From Roseomonas sp. (lineage in GTDB: Bacteria; Pseudomonadota; Alphaproteobacteria; Acetobacterales; Acetobacteraceae), in assembly GCA_020249465.1 (NCBI GenBank), contig JADCFP010000130.1:1-34032 (forward strand): a DNA stretch of 34,032 bases, written 5' to 3'. This document shows positions 25,001 to 33,001 of the stretch, piece after piece; position 1 is the first letter of the stretch; each line of letters opens with the position of its first letter. The notes beneath the pieces are model-generated. The model was not told the DNA's origin. It was given only the letters and a program-made list of their open reading frames with translations, and did not search any database. The position numbers and the translations under genes are program-made.

Positions 25001-25213
25001 ATGGCCGACCGGAAATTGACCGAAGCGCAACGCGCCTATGAAGCCAAACGCGCCGCCAAGGCGGGCATGAGCCTGGAAAAATGGCTGACAGAGAAGGAAA
25101 GGCGCGCCGCCGCCGAAGCCAAGGCCGCCGTCGCCGCCACCCAACCGCCTGCTGAGCCAAAGAAGCCGGGCTTCCTTGGCCGCTTGCTCGAAAAGGCGCA
25201 AAAGCCGCTCTGA
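25001..25213 (+). CDS. Small basic helix-rich protein (70 residues)
   Basis: Intact frame of 70 residues with AGAAAGGG upstream of the ATG at 25001. It begins MADRKLTEAQRAYEAKRAAK, continues as an amphipathic Lys/Ala/Glu-rich helix with MSLEKWLTEKERRAAAE, then a Pro-rich linker and the end GFLGRLLEKAQKPL, a second short amphipathic helix. I do not recognise a characterised family. The composition suggests an interaction peptide. A frame beginning at 24611 that contains this one is not plausible, because its front part runs antisense through DUF1491. Confidence 0.7.
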   Translation: MADRKLTEAQRAYEAKRAAKAGMSLEKWLTEKERRAAAEAKAAVAATQPPAEPKKPGFLGRLLEKAQKPL

Positions 25214-25282
25214 GAGGGTCGCGGGCTTGGACAGCACTTTGCCCGGGCCTAAGCTTTCCGCCGGAACGGTATCGAACGCAGC

Positions 25283-26152
25283 ATGAGCAAGATCATCTGG
25301 CGCGCCGAGGATGGCAGCGCGGAATTGCACCCGGCCCTTGTCCCCTTGGCGGCTTCGGCCCGCGTGGCGGAAACCCCCTGTGGCTCCGGCAGCCTGGTTT
25401 GGCGCATCTGGGGGGAAGGCGTGCCCCTGGTGCTGCTGCATGGCGGTTCCGGTTCCTGGCGGCACTGGGCGCGCAATATCGGCCCACTCGGCACCGGGCG
25501 CATGGTGATTGCGCCCGACCTACCTGGGCTTGGCGACAGCGCCATGCCAGAAGGTGTCTCAACGCCGGAAGGGGTCGCGGAAATCTTGGCGCGCGGCTTG
25601 GATCACATCCTGCCCGCCGGCAGCCGCTATGATCTGGCGGGGTTTTCCTTTGGTGCGCTCTGTTCCGGGCATCTGGCGGCTTTGGATCAGGACAGGGTCA
25701 GAAGCCTGACCATCATCGGCGCCGGTGCGCTTGGCTTTCAGCGTAGCCCCACGCAATTGGTGAAGGTGCGCGCACTGGCCGGCGATGAACGAGTCGCTTC
25801 GCATCGGCACAACCTGGCTGAGTTGATGTTCGCCGATGCCAGCAAGATTGATGATGTGGCGCTGGCCATTCAGGAAGCCTCCACACGCGGTGCGCGCTTC
25901 AAAAGCCGCGGCTTTGCCAGCACGGATTCGCTGAAACAGGCGCTGCTGCGTGGGCGCGGGCAACTCAATGCCATCTACGGCGAATGGGATGCAATTGTGC
26001 GGCCCCATGTGCAATTGCGGCTTGATCTTGTGCATGGGATGCGCCCCGGTGCGCGCGCGCATGCCATTCCGGGCGCCGGCCATTGGGTGGCCTATGAAGC
26101 GGCCGAGGCATTCAACGCAACGCTGCTGCGTTTTTTGACCGAACAGCCATGA
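25283..26152 (+). CDS. Alpha/beta hydrolase
   Basis: Predicted hydrolase of 289 residues. The oxyanion-hole region is LVLLHGGSGSW (49-59), the nucleophile elbow GFSFGA contains Ser122, and the likely acid and base are Asp236 (IYGEWDAIV) and His267 (GAGHWVAYE). The lid region (about 155-215) is Arg/Lys-rich. Length and triad fit a generic alpha/beta-hydrolase esterase or C-C hydrolase. The substrate is not apparent. The gene is coupled to the transporter downstream by an ATGA overlap, so it may act on the transported compound. Confidence 0.9.
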   Translation: MSKIIWRAEDGSAELHPALVPLAASARVAETPCGSGSLVWRIWGEGVPLVLLHGGSGSWRHWARNIGPLGTGRMVIAPDLPGLGDSAMPEGVSTPEGVAEILARGLDHILPAGSRYDLAGFSFGALCSGHLAALDQDRVRSLTIIGAGALGFQRSPTQLVKVRALAGDERVASHRHNLAELMFADASKIDDVALAIQEASTRGARFKSRGFASTDSLKQALLRGRGQLNAIYGEWDAIVRPHVQLRLDLVHGMRPGARAHAIPGAGHWVAYEAAEAFNATLLRFLTEQP

Positions 26153-27030
26153 AGCAGACCTCCGCGGCACCCCGGAATGCGGTGCTGCGCGGCATGGCCT
26201 TCATTGCGATCGCTGGCCTGCTGTTCACGCTGCTGAACACCATTATGCGGCAGATGACCTATGAACTTGATCCATTGCAGGTGCAGTTTCTGCGCTACCT
26301 GATGGGCATTGTGGTGATGCTGCCCTTCATGCTGCGCGGTGGTGTCATGGCCTGGATGCCGCATAACCTGCGCGGTCAAATCTGGCGCGGCTTGGTGCAT
26401 ACGCTGGGCCTCATGCTGTGGTTCATCGCGCTGCCGAATGTTGCCATGGCGGATATGACCGCCATGGGCTTCACGGGGCCGATTTTCATCATGGCTGGCG
26501 CGGTCTTGTTTTTGGGCGAACCCATGATCCGCGCGCGCTGGATCGCTGCCGGCATCGGCTTTATCGGTGTGCTGATTGTGGTGGCCCCCGGCCTCAGCGG
26601 TGATGGCGGCTATTGGAATCTGGTGATGCTTTCCAGCACGCCCTTATTCGCCGCATCCTTCCTGATCACCAAGGCGCTGACGCGCCATGACAAGCCAGAG
26701 GTGATCGTCGCCTGGCAGTCCATCATGGTCGCGGTCTTCACGCTGCCCTTCGCCGTCGCGGTCTGGACCTGGCCGACGGCCGAGCAATGGGGCTGGTTTG
26801 TACTGACCGGCATCCTCGGCAGTGTCGGTCATTGGTTCCTGACGGAAGCCTTCCGCCTGGCCGATATGTCGGCGACCCAGCCGGTGAAGTTTCTTGATCT
26901 GGTCTGGGCGAGCCTGATGGGCTGGCTGGTCTTCAGCGAGGAACCGGCGCTGACCACCTATGCCGGCGCGCTGGTGATTTTCGCAGCCACCACCTGGATT
27001 GCACGACGCGAAGCGCGGCGCCGAAGCTGA
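26149..27030 (+). CDS. EamA/DMT-family transporter
   Basis: Predicted inner-membrane transporter of 293 residues with about ten membrane helices in two EamA repeats. The first repeat includes FLRYLMGIVVMLPFMLRGG and ALPNVAMADMTAMGF. The second includes LLSSTPLFAASFLITKAL-like sequence and SATQPVKFLDLVWASLMGWL, both common in this superfamily. The substrate is unknown; family members export amino acids, nucleotide sugars and other metabolites. It overlaps the hydrolase gene by 4 bp. Its stop TGA abuts the complementary stop of the next, convergent gene, with no spacer. Confidence 0.9.
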   Translation: MKQTSAAPRNAVLRGMAFIAIAGLLFTLLNTIMRQMTYELDPLQVQFLRYLMGIVVMLPFMLRGGVMAWMPHNLRGQIWRGLVHTLGLMLWFIALPNVAMADMTAMGFTGPIFIMAGAVLFLGEPMIRARWIAAGIGFIGVLIVVAPGLSGDGGYWNLVMLSSTPLFAASFLITKALTRHDKPEVIVAWQSIMVAVFTLPFAVAVWTWPTAEQWGWFVLTGILGSVGHWFLTEAFRLADMSATQPVKFLDLVWASLMGWLVFSEEPALTTYAGALVIFAATTWIARREARRRS

Positions 27031-27717
27031 TCAGCCCAGCAACAAATCCCGCGCCGCATTGATGCGCGCCGCCAGCCACGCACTACCACCCTGATCAGGA
27101 TGCGCCGTTTTCATCAGGCGGCGATGCGCGTTACGAATGGCATCCTCATCAGCACCTTCCGTGAGGCCGAGAATCTCCAAAGCCTCCTCCCGCGTCATCG
27201 CTGCGCTGCGCGGTTCGGCGGCGGGTTCATTGCGCCAATCAGGATGCGCGCGATCAAGCCAGGCTTCCAGCAGCGCGACCGAATCAATATCCGCCACTTG
27301 GCATTCATCCAGCAGCGACAACAGCTCCGGCAAGGTCAGCGTTGCCAGATCGCGCCCAGCGAATTGCCCTGCCTTCACACTGCCTGTCATGCGCCCGCTA
27401 TCATGGTCCAGTGTCATGATCAGGAAGGCGGTTTCCACGCTATTTGCCGCGCCGGTTTGCGGTGTCGGACCGCCAAAGCGCTTATTGGTGCGCCAACGCT
27501 GCGCCCATTGCAGCAGCAGTGGCAGAAAGAAAGCCAGCGCGAAAATCGCCTGCTGCCCGCGCGCGGTGAAAAGCCCAAGCAGCAGAATCACCGCGCCAAT
27601 GGCGCCGAGCATCACCGCGCCGAATTGCTTCACACGCACGACCGGCGCATTGGCGAATGCGCGCAGCAGCAGGAACAGCAAAAACAGCGCAATGGCGCCA
27701 AGCGCAAGCCAGGTCAT
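27031..27717 (-). CDS. Membrane J-domain protein (DnaJ-like)
   Basis: Predicted protein of 228 residues. The N-terminus has two to three hydrophobic helices (LALGAIALFLLFLLLRAF at about 4-21, a second at about 33-51 and a third near 60-70). The C-terminal J-domain-like segment at 174-228 contains the HPD motif (206-208), in MKTAHPDQGGSAW and AARINAARDLLLG. This layout, with the J-domain at the C-terminus, resembles Tim14/Pam18-type membrane co-chaperones. It should recruit an Hsp70 to the membrane. The gene is coupled to the upstream VWA gene by an ATGA overlap. Confidence 0.88.
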   Translation of the reverse strand: MTWLALGAIALFLLFLLLRAFANAPVVRVKQFGAVMLGAIGAVILLLGLFTARGQQAIFALAFFLPLLLQWAQRWRTNKRFGGPTPQTGAANSVETAFLIMTLDHDSGRMTGSVKAGQFAGRDLATLTLPELLSLLDECQVADIDSVALLEAWLDRAHPDWRNEPAAEPRSAAMTREEALEILGLTEGADEDAIRNAHRRLMKTAHPDQGGSAWLAARINAARDLLLG

Positions 27718-28424
27718 GCGCCGGCCTTGGGCTTGGGCAATAGCCCCGCAACCTGCCGCGCCGCAGCACCCGGCAAGCGCGCCAGTGCGCCCTGCCCACC
27801 CGCCGCATAAACCGCAATGGCGCGCAGCAAATCACGCAATTGCCCAATCGCCGCCGAGTCAAAGGGCAGATAGGCACCGCCCGTCAGCCGCGCGATTTGC
27901 CGAAACACCGCCCCCGCCACGGGATCAGCGCCTTCGTGGAACATGAAGGCTTGCGTACCGCGCAGGCCGAGCTCACCAGCCGTGTGGCATAGCGCATCGG
28001 CGTCTTCTTCCATGGCATCGCCGATGAAAATCAGCGCCCTGATCCTCTCCCGCTTCGTCTCCCCCAGCGCATGATCCAGCACCGCCTGAATCTGCGTCTT
28101 GCCACCCAGGCAGGAAACGCCCGAAAGCCGCCGCGCCAAATCCGCCGCATCCTTCAGGAAAGGTGTCGCACGGAACTCACCAAAGCCGCGGTAATAGGCC
28201 AAGGATATCGCAAGCCCACCAATTCCCTGCGCCGCCTGCAACATCTCTGCCGTCAGCCCCGCCGCCTGATCCCAGGTGCGTTCGCGCGATGCGGTGGCAT
28301 CAATGGCGAAGATCAGCCGCACCACCGTCGCGGGCGCCGTCCGCAACGCCGGCACACGCGCCGCCTGATCCAGAAAGGCGGCCACAGCGGCAGACGGGGC
28401 GCGCGGGGCTGGGGGTTTGCTCAT
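27714..28424 (-). CDS. VWA-domain protein
   Basis: Predicted cytoplasmic protein of 236 residues with a von Willebrand A fold. The metal-ion-dependent adhesion motif is IDATAS (41-46, DxTxS in place of DxSxS). The typical strand sequence IRALIFIGDAMEEDAD follows and provides the later acidic residue. No transmembrane segment is seen. VWA domains mediate metal-dependent protein interaction, often with chaperone-like ATPases. No MoxR-type ATPase is nearby. The operon with a membrane J-protein suggests a shared role in protein handling at the membrane. Confidence 0.85.
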   Translation of the reverse strand: MSKPPAPRAPSAAVAAFLDQAARVPALRTAPATVVRLIFAIDATASRERTWDQAAGLTAEMLQAAQGIGGLAISLAYYRGFGEFRATPFLKDAADLARRLSGVSCLGGKTQIQAVLDHALGETKRERIRALIFIGDAMEEDADALCHTAGELGLRGTQAFMFHEGADPVAGAVFRQIARLTGGAYLPFDSAAIGQLRDLLRAIAVYAAGGQGALARLPGAAARQVAGLLPKPKAGA

Positions 28425-28490
28425 TGGGGGGATGTGGGGGCGGGGCGAGCCGGTTAAAGGCCAGAGGGGGCCTTGTCCCTGGCGCGCGGG

Positions 28491-29198
28491 TCAGGCGAGT
28501 GGGCTCCGCACCCAGGCGGTGTCAGTCGCCACCGTTTCCCGACGCAAGCGCGCTACGACTGCGTCCAGCTCCTCTGGCCGGGCGGAGCTGCTGACCAGGG
28601 TTGCCAGAATCTCCACCTGCCCGTCCTGGCGCGCATGCTGTTCCCACCCCGCCACCGGGAAGCCGCCTGCCGAGAGCGCCTTGCCCAGCGCCTCCCGCGC
28701 TTCTGCCACCGCCGGACCGGGCACCGTCACGGCCACCTGGTAGCGCGCCTCGGCCGCCTGGTCGCTGACCGGCAGGCGGTCAATCAACTTGCCGAGCGGC
28801 CGCAGCGCGGTATTGCAAACCAGCACAAAGCACGCGATCGCGACCGCCTGTGCCGGCAGGTTAGCCCCCGCCGCCGCACCAACAGCCGCCGAACACCAGA
28901 CAGTTGCCGCCGTATTCAGCCCGCAGATCGTCCCGCCTTCCCTGAGAATCAGCCCGGCACCAAGAAAGCCAACCCCGGTGACGACATTCGCCAGCACCCG
29001 CATCGCACCATCACCGCCGGCCATCTGAATGCCCAAATCCACGAAAGCCGCCGCACCAAGCGCGACCAGGACATTGGTGCGGAGCGAGGCTATGCGTTCC
29101 CGATACTGACGCTCCGCCCCGATCACGGCGCCAAGCAGCAACGCAAGCGCCAGGCTGCCGGCGGTGTCGGCGATGCCGGAAAGACTATCGGGGATCAT
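28491..29198 (-). CDS. MgtC/SapB-family membrane protein
   Basis: Predicted inner-membrane protein of 235 residues. The MgtC signature is complete: LLLGAVIGAERQYRERIASLRTN (about 20-42), then VLANVVTGVGFLGAGLILREG and GLNTAATVWCSAAVGAAAG. The last third is soluble and may fold as an ACT-like regulatory domain. MgtC-type proteins are linked to magnesium limitation and membrane energy control. No magnesium-transporter gene is adjacent and no leader is visible in the 175 bp upstream. Confidence 0.92.
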   Translation of the reverse strand: MIPDSLSGIADTAGSLALALLLGAVIGAERQYRERIASLRTNVLVALGAAAFVDLGIQMAGGDGAMRVLANVVTGVGFLGAGLILREGGTICGLNTAATVWCSAAVGAAAGANLPAQAVAIACFVLVCNTALRPLGKLIDRLPVSDQAAEARYQVAVTVPGPAVAEAREALGKALSAGGFPVAGWEQHARQDGQVEILATLVSSSARPEELDAVVARLRRETVATDTAWVRSPLA

Positions 29199-29344
29199 GC
29201 GGCTGCCTGCGGCGGGTTGTGGGTCGCCACCCCCTTATTATCCCGGAAGCTGAGCCTGTATTTCATGGGTGTTGTTTACCCGGCCTTGATCGCTGCCACC
29301 ATGGCCTTGCTGCGCGGATATTGGCAGTTTTCGTACGCAGTCCC

Positions 29345-29373
29345 GGCCGGGGTGAAAGGCAAAGCCCCCGGCC
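29345..29373 (-). terminator. Hairpin just after maeB, possible terminator
   Basis: An 8-bp G/C stem pairs GGCCGGGG (29345-29352) with CCCCGGCC (29366-29373) around a 13-nt loop, directly beside the maeB stop at 29374. There is no T tract on the minus strand, so it may act as a 3' stabiliser or a weak terminator. Confidence 0.4.
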
Positions 29374-31647
29374 TCACCCCTTCCCATTTGCCTCAGCCAC
29401 CGCGAGCGCGGTCAGGTTCAGAATCCCGCGCGCGGTCACGCTTGGCACCAGCACATGCACGGGTTTTCTCATACCGAGCAGAAGCGGCCCCAATTGCAAG
29501 CCATCGGTGGCGGCCTTGGCCAGGTTGAAGGCGATATTGGCGGCGTCAATGCCGGGCATGACCAGCAAATTGGCTGCGCCGGTCAGTTTGCCATCAGGCA
29601 CGGCACGGTCGCGAATGGCCGGCACCAAAGCGGCATCGGCGTGCATTTCGCCATCCACTTCCAAGCCAGGGTCGCGCGCCTGGATAAGCTTGAGCGCTTC
29701 GCGCATGCGCCGGGCTGAGGGTGCGTGGGAAGCGCCGAAGGAAGAATGCGAAAGCAACGCCACTTTTGGCTGCAAGCCAAAGCCGCGCACCTGTTCAGCG
29801 GCCAGCAGCGTCATTTCCGCGATCTGCGCGGCAGAGGGTTCCACGCAAAGATGCGTGTCCACCACGAATAGATGTTCGCCGTTGCGGGTGATCAGGCCGG
29901 AAACCGCATAGACCCGCCCGACATCATCGCGCTTGCCGATAATATCCAGCACGTGGTGCCATTGATCCATCCAATCCTGCGTGCCGCCGCACAGCGCGGC
30001 ATCCACCAGGCCCGCTTCAAGCAATAGCGAAGCCGCAACGGCATTGCGCGTTGCCACGCGCCGCCCGGCAGCATCCGGCGGCACGCCGCGGCGGGATACC
30101 TTGCTGCGATACAGTTCCACCAGTGGGGCGAAGATTTCCGTATCTCGCGCGGGGTCCAAGACCTTCACGCTGTCGCTGACGGACATGCGAAGGCCCAGCG
30201 CTTCGCAGCGCGCGGCAATCACATCGGCGCGGCCGATCAGGAAGGGCTCGGCAATGCCTTCATCCAAAACGGATTGGACGGCGCGGAGCGTGCGTTCATC
30301 CTCACCTTCCGCATAGGCGATGCGGCGCGGGCGCTTGCGCGCGGCTTCAAACACCGGGCGCATGAGATTGCCGGAACGGAAGACATTGCGTTCCAGCCGG
30401 CGGCGATAGGCGGCGAAATCCTCAATCGGGCGCGTGGCGACACCGCTTGCCATGGCAGCGCGCGCAACGGCAGGCGCCACTTCCAGAATCAGGCGCGGAT
30501 CAAAGGGTTTCGGGATGATGTATTCCGCCCCGAAAATCGGCGCCTGCCCTCCATAGGCAGCCGCCACCACTTCAGATGCCTCAACGCGCGCGAGTGCGGC
30601 AATGGCATCTGCTGCCGCGACCTTCATTTCTTCATTGATGGTGGTCGCACCCACATCCAGCGCACCACGGAAGATGAAGGGAAAGCACAAAACATTATTG
30701 ACCTGGTTCGGATAATCCGTGCGTCCGGTGGCCACAATCGCATCCGGGCGCGCAGCACGCACCGCTTCGGGCAGGATTTCGGGCTCAGGATTGGCAAGCG
30801 CCAGCACAAGGGGGTTCGGCGCCAGCAGCTTCAGCCATTCCGGCTTCAAAACACGCGGCGCGGAAAGGCCAAGGAAGATATCGGCGCCGGGCAGCGCATC
30901 CTGCAGGGTGCGCGCATTCGTCTCAATGGCCCATTTGGCCTTGTAGGGGTCAAGGTCCTCGCGGCCTTTATGGATCACGCCGCCTATATCGCAGATGGTG
31001 ACGTTTTCGCGCTTGAGGCCCATGGCGACCAGCAGATCAAGGCAGGCAAGGGCTGCCGCGCCGCCGCCGGTATTGACCAGGCGCACATCTTCCAGGCGCT
31101 TGCCTTGCAACAAAAGCCCGTTGCGCACGGCGGCCGCAACAATAATCGCCGTGCCATGCTGATCATCGTGAAAGACCGGAATGCGCATGCGTTCGCGCAA
31201 GCGGCGTTCAACCTCAAAGCATTCGGGCGCCTTGATGTCTTCAAGGTTGATGGCGCCGAAGGAAGGCTCCAGCGCGGCAATCACCTCGATCAGCTTGTCG
31301 GGGTCGCGTTCGTCAATTTCGATATCAATCGAATCAATGCCGGCGAATTTCTGGAACAGAACCGCCTTGCCTTCCATGACGGGCTTGGACGCCAGCGCGC
31401 CGATGGCACCAAGGCCCAGCACCGCCGTGCCATTGGAAATCACCGCCACCAGATTGCCGCGCGCGGTGTAATCGAAGGCAGCGCTTGGGTCGGCGGCTAT
31501 GGCCTCACACGCGGCAGCAACGCCGGGCGAATAGGCAAGGCCAAGGTCGCGTTGGGTTTCCATCCGCTTGGTCGGCGTGATGGAAAGCTTCCCGGGGCGG
31601 GGCAGCCGGTGGTAATCCAGCGCGGCTTTGCGGAAATCATCATCCAT
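29374..31647 (-). CDS. maeB: NADP-type malic enzyme with phosphotransacetylase-like domain
   Basis: Predicted 757-residue malic enzyme that converts malate to pyruvate and CO2 with NAD(P)H formation. The N-terminal catalytic part shows [14 protein letters not shown] (38-50), NLEDIKAPE (134-142) and [11 protein letters not shown] (158-168), and a Rossmann motif [12 protein letters not shown] (192-203). From about residue 435 it resembles phosphotransacetylase ([13 protein letters not shown], then [14 protein letters not shown] and [12 protein letters not shown]). Such fusions are normal in alphaproteobacteria; the tail is usually regulatory, not a transacetylase. The ATG at 31647 ([15 protein letters not shown]) is chosen. 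The earlier frame start would run into the tRNA. Confidence 0.95.
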   Translation of the reverse strand: MDDDFRKAALDYHRLPRPGKLSITPTKRMETQRDLGLAYSPGVAAACEAIAADPSAAFDYTARGNLVAVISNGTAVLGLGAIGALASKPVMEGKAVLFQKFAGIDSIDIEIDERDPDKLIEVIAALEPSFGAINLEDIKAPECFEVERRLRERMRIPVFHDDQHGTAIIVAAAVRNGLLLQGKRLEDVRLVNTGGGAAALACLDLLVAMGLKRENVTICDIGGVIHKGREDLDPYKAKWAIETNARTLQDALPGADIFLGLSAPRVLKPEWLKLLAPNPLVLALANPEPEILPEAVRAARPDAIVATGRTDYPNQVNNVLCFPFIFRGALDVGATTINEEMKVAAADAIAALARVEASEVVAAAYGGQAPIFGAEYIIPKPFDPRLILEVAPAVARAAMASGVATRPIEDFAAYRRRLERNVFRSGNLMRPVFEAARKRPRRIAYAEGEDERTLRAVQSVLDEGIAEPFLIGRADVIAARCEALGLRMSVSDSVKVLDPARDTEIFAPLVELYRSKVSRRGVPPDAAGRRVATRNAVAASLLLEAGLVDAALCGGTQDWMDQWHHVLDIIGKRDDVGRVYAVSGLITRNGEHLFVVDTHLCVEPSAAQIAEMTLLAAEQVRGFGLQPKVALLSHSSFGASHAPSARRMREALKLIQARDPGLEVDGEMHADAALVPAIRDRAVPDGKLTGAANLLVMPGIDAANIAFNLAKAATDGLQLGPLLLGMRKPVHVLVPSVTARGILNLTALAVAEANGKG

Positions 31648-31687
31648 GAGGGAAACCTTACCCGGCAACACCCGAAAGGGTGAAATA

Positions 31688-31773
31688 TGGTGCGGCCAAG
31701 AAGATTCGAACTTCCACGGGGTTGCCCCCACCAGCACCTCAAGCTGGCGCGTCTACCATTCCGCCATGGCCGC
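31688..31773 (-). tRNA. tRNA-Leu (anticodon GAG)
   Basis: Read on the minus strand, a 7-bp acceptor stem GCGGCCA/TGGCCGC closes the molecule, and the 3' CCA is encoded (31688-31690). The anticodon arm CCAGC-TTGAGGT-GCTGG gives anticodon GAG, which reads CUC. The T arm includes GTTCGAATC, and a long variable arm with the GGGG/CCCC stem is typical of leucine tRNAs. Length 86 with CCA. Confidence 0.95.
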
Positions 31774-31793
31774 AAACCAGGTAGAAGCCGGGC

Positions 31794-31822
31794 GCTATAG
31801 CCGATGAATGCGCTGCCATCAA
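31794..31822 (-). promoter_or_regulatory. Promoter of tRNA-Leu overlapping the lipB start
   Basis: On the minus strand TTGATG (31817-31822) and TATAGC (31794-31799) are separated by exactly 17 nt, with 20 nt from the -10 box to the tRNA 5' end. Each box matches consensus at four of six positions. The -35 box and spacer lie inside the first codons of lipB on the other strand. Confidence 0.6.
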
Positions 31823-32466
31823 CGCCCGCCCTTGAATGGGAAACCCTGCCGGGCCTCACCCCCTATGCCGAGACACTCTCGCTGATGGAAAGCCGTGCCG
31901 CGGCCATTCGCGCCGGCACGGCAGCGGAAGCGGTGTGGCTGGTGGAACACCCGCCCAGCTACACCGCCGGCACGTCGGCCCGCGCCGAGGATTTGCGCGA
32001 TGCCCGTTTTCCGGTGTTTGAAGCCGGGCGCGGCGGGCAATGGACCTATCACGGGCCGGGCCAGCGCACGGGGTATGTGATGCTGGATCTGCATCGCCCC
32101 CATGGCGGCATCCCGGCGCGCGATGTGCGCGCCTTTGTCGCCGGGCTGGAAGATTGGATGATCCGCACATTGGCGCATTTCGGCGTGCAGGGCGAAAGGC
32201 GCGAAGGCCGGGTTGGCATTTGGGTGGCGGACAAGGCGACAGGGCAGGAAGCCAAGATCGGCGCCATTGGGGTGCGCGTCACACGCTGGGTGTCCTGGCA
32301 TGGCGTGGCCTTGAATGTGGCGCCCGATCTGGCGCATTTCGGCGGCATTGTGCCCTGCGGGATCGCGGAACATGGCGTGACCAGCCTGCATGCACTCGGC
32401 ATTCCACTAAGCATGGCAGAGGTAGATCAGGCACTGCGCGCCGCTTGGGGGCAGGTTTTCGGCTGA
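31804..32466 (+). CDS. lipB: Octanoyltransferase LipB
   Basis: Predicted lipoyl(octanoyl) transferase of 220 residues that moves octanoate from acyl carrier protein to lipoate-dependent enzymes. The LipB motif [12 protein letters not shown] is at 76-87. The catalytic lysine is Lys151 in [10 protein letters not shown] and the catalytic cysteine is Cys185 in GIVPCGI. Length is normal. The ATG at 31804 has no clear ribosome binding site; the sequence before it (CTATAGCCG) belongs to the tRNA promoter on the other strand. LipB acts ahead of LipA, which is not in this window. The 67-bp gap to rpiB means these may or may not share a transcript. Confidence 0.96.
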   Translation: MNALPSTPALEWETLPGLTPYAETLSLMESRAAAIRAGTAAEAVWLVEHPPSYTAGTSARAEDLRDARFPVFEAGRGGQWTYHGPGQRTGYVMLDLHRPHGGIPARDVRAFVAGLEDWMIRTLAHFGVQGERREGRVGIWVADKATGQEAKIGAIGVRVTRWVSWHGVALNVAPDLAHFGGIVPCGIAEHGVTSLHALGIPLSMAEVDQALRAAWGQVFG

Positions 32467-32533
32467 CCCCCAGGCTGCGAATCGTGCGGATTTACGGTAA
32501 GCGGGATTTTCCCGGCCAATGGAGCGCCCTGCC

Positions 32534-33001
32534 ATGCCCATCCCCATCGCCTCTGACCATGCTGGCCTGCCGCTGAAACAGGCGCTGAAGGCCGCTTTGG
32601 AAGCCGAGGGGCTGGTTTTCGATGATTTGGGCACGCATGGCCCTGAATCGGTAGATTACCCGGATTTCGCCCATGCGGTGTGCGAACGCGTGGCGGGGAC
32701 TGAGGGCTTCGGCATTCTCGTCTGCGGTACCGGGATTGGCATGGCAATCGCGGCCAATCGCCACCCCGGCATTCGCGCCGCCGTACTGCATAACGCGACC
32801 GAAGCGCGGCTGACGCGCGCCCATAACAATGCCAATATCGCCTGCCTCGGCGCCCGCATGACGGGGATCGAGGTCGCGCTGGATGCCATCCGCGCCTTTC
32901 TGGCCTCACCTTTCGAAGGTGGGCGGCATGTCGGGCGGGTACAAAAACTCAATCCGGCGCTTGCCAAGCAGGGTGCCACGGGCGCAAAAACAACGTCATG
33001 A
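32534..33001 (+). CDS. rpiB: Ribose 5-phosphate isomerase B
   Basis: Predicted RpiB/LacAB-family sugar-phosphate isomerase of 155 residues, interconverting ribose-5-phosphate and ribulose-5-phosphate. The N-terminus [15 protein letters not shown] is the standard opening. The active-site cysteine is Cys64 in [39 protein letters not shown] carries the phosphate- and ring-opening residues. The ATG at 32534 has GGAG seven bases before it, and so is preferred to the ATG at 32519. The stop overlaps the glyA start (ATGA). The rpiB-glyA order is frequent in alphaproteobacteria. Confidence 0.95.
   Translation: MPIPIASDHAGLPLKQALKAALEAEGLVFDDLGTHGPESVDYPDFAHAVCERVAGTEGFGILVCGTGIGMAIAANRHPGIRAAVLHNATEARLTRAHNNANIACLGARMTGIEVALDAIRAFLASPFEGGRHVGRVQKLNPALAKQGATGAKTTS

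Noticed and set aside
30274-31683. 469-codon plus-strand frame inside maeB
   Set aside because: Antisense to an obvious malic enzyme and without recognisable motifs; explained by codon bias.
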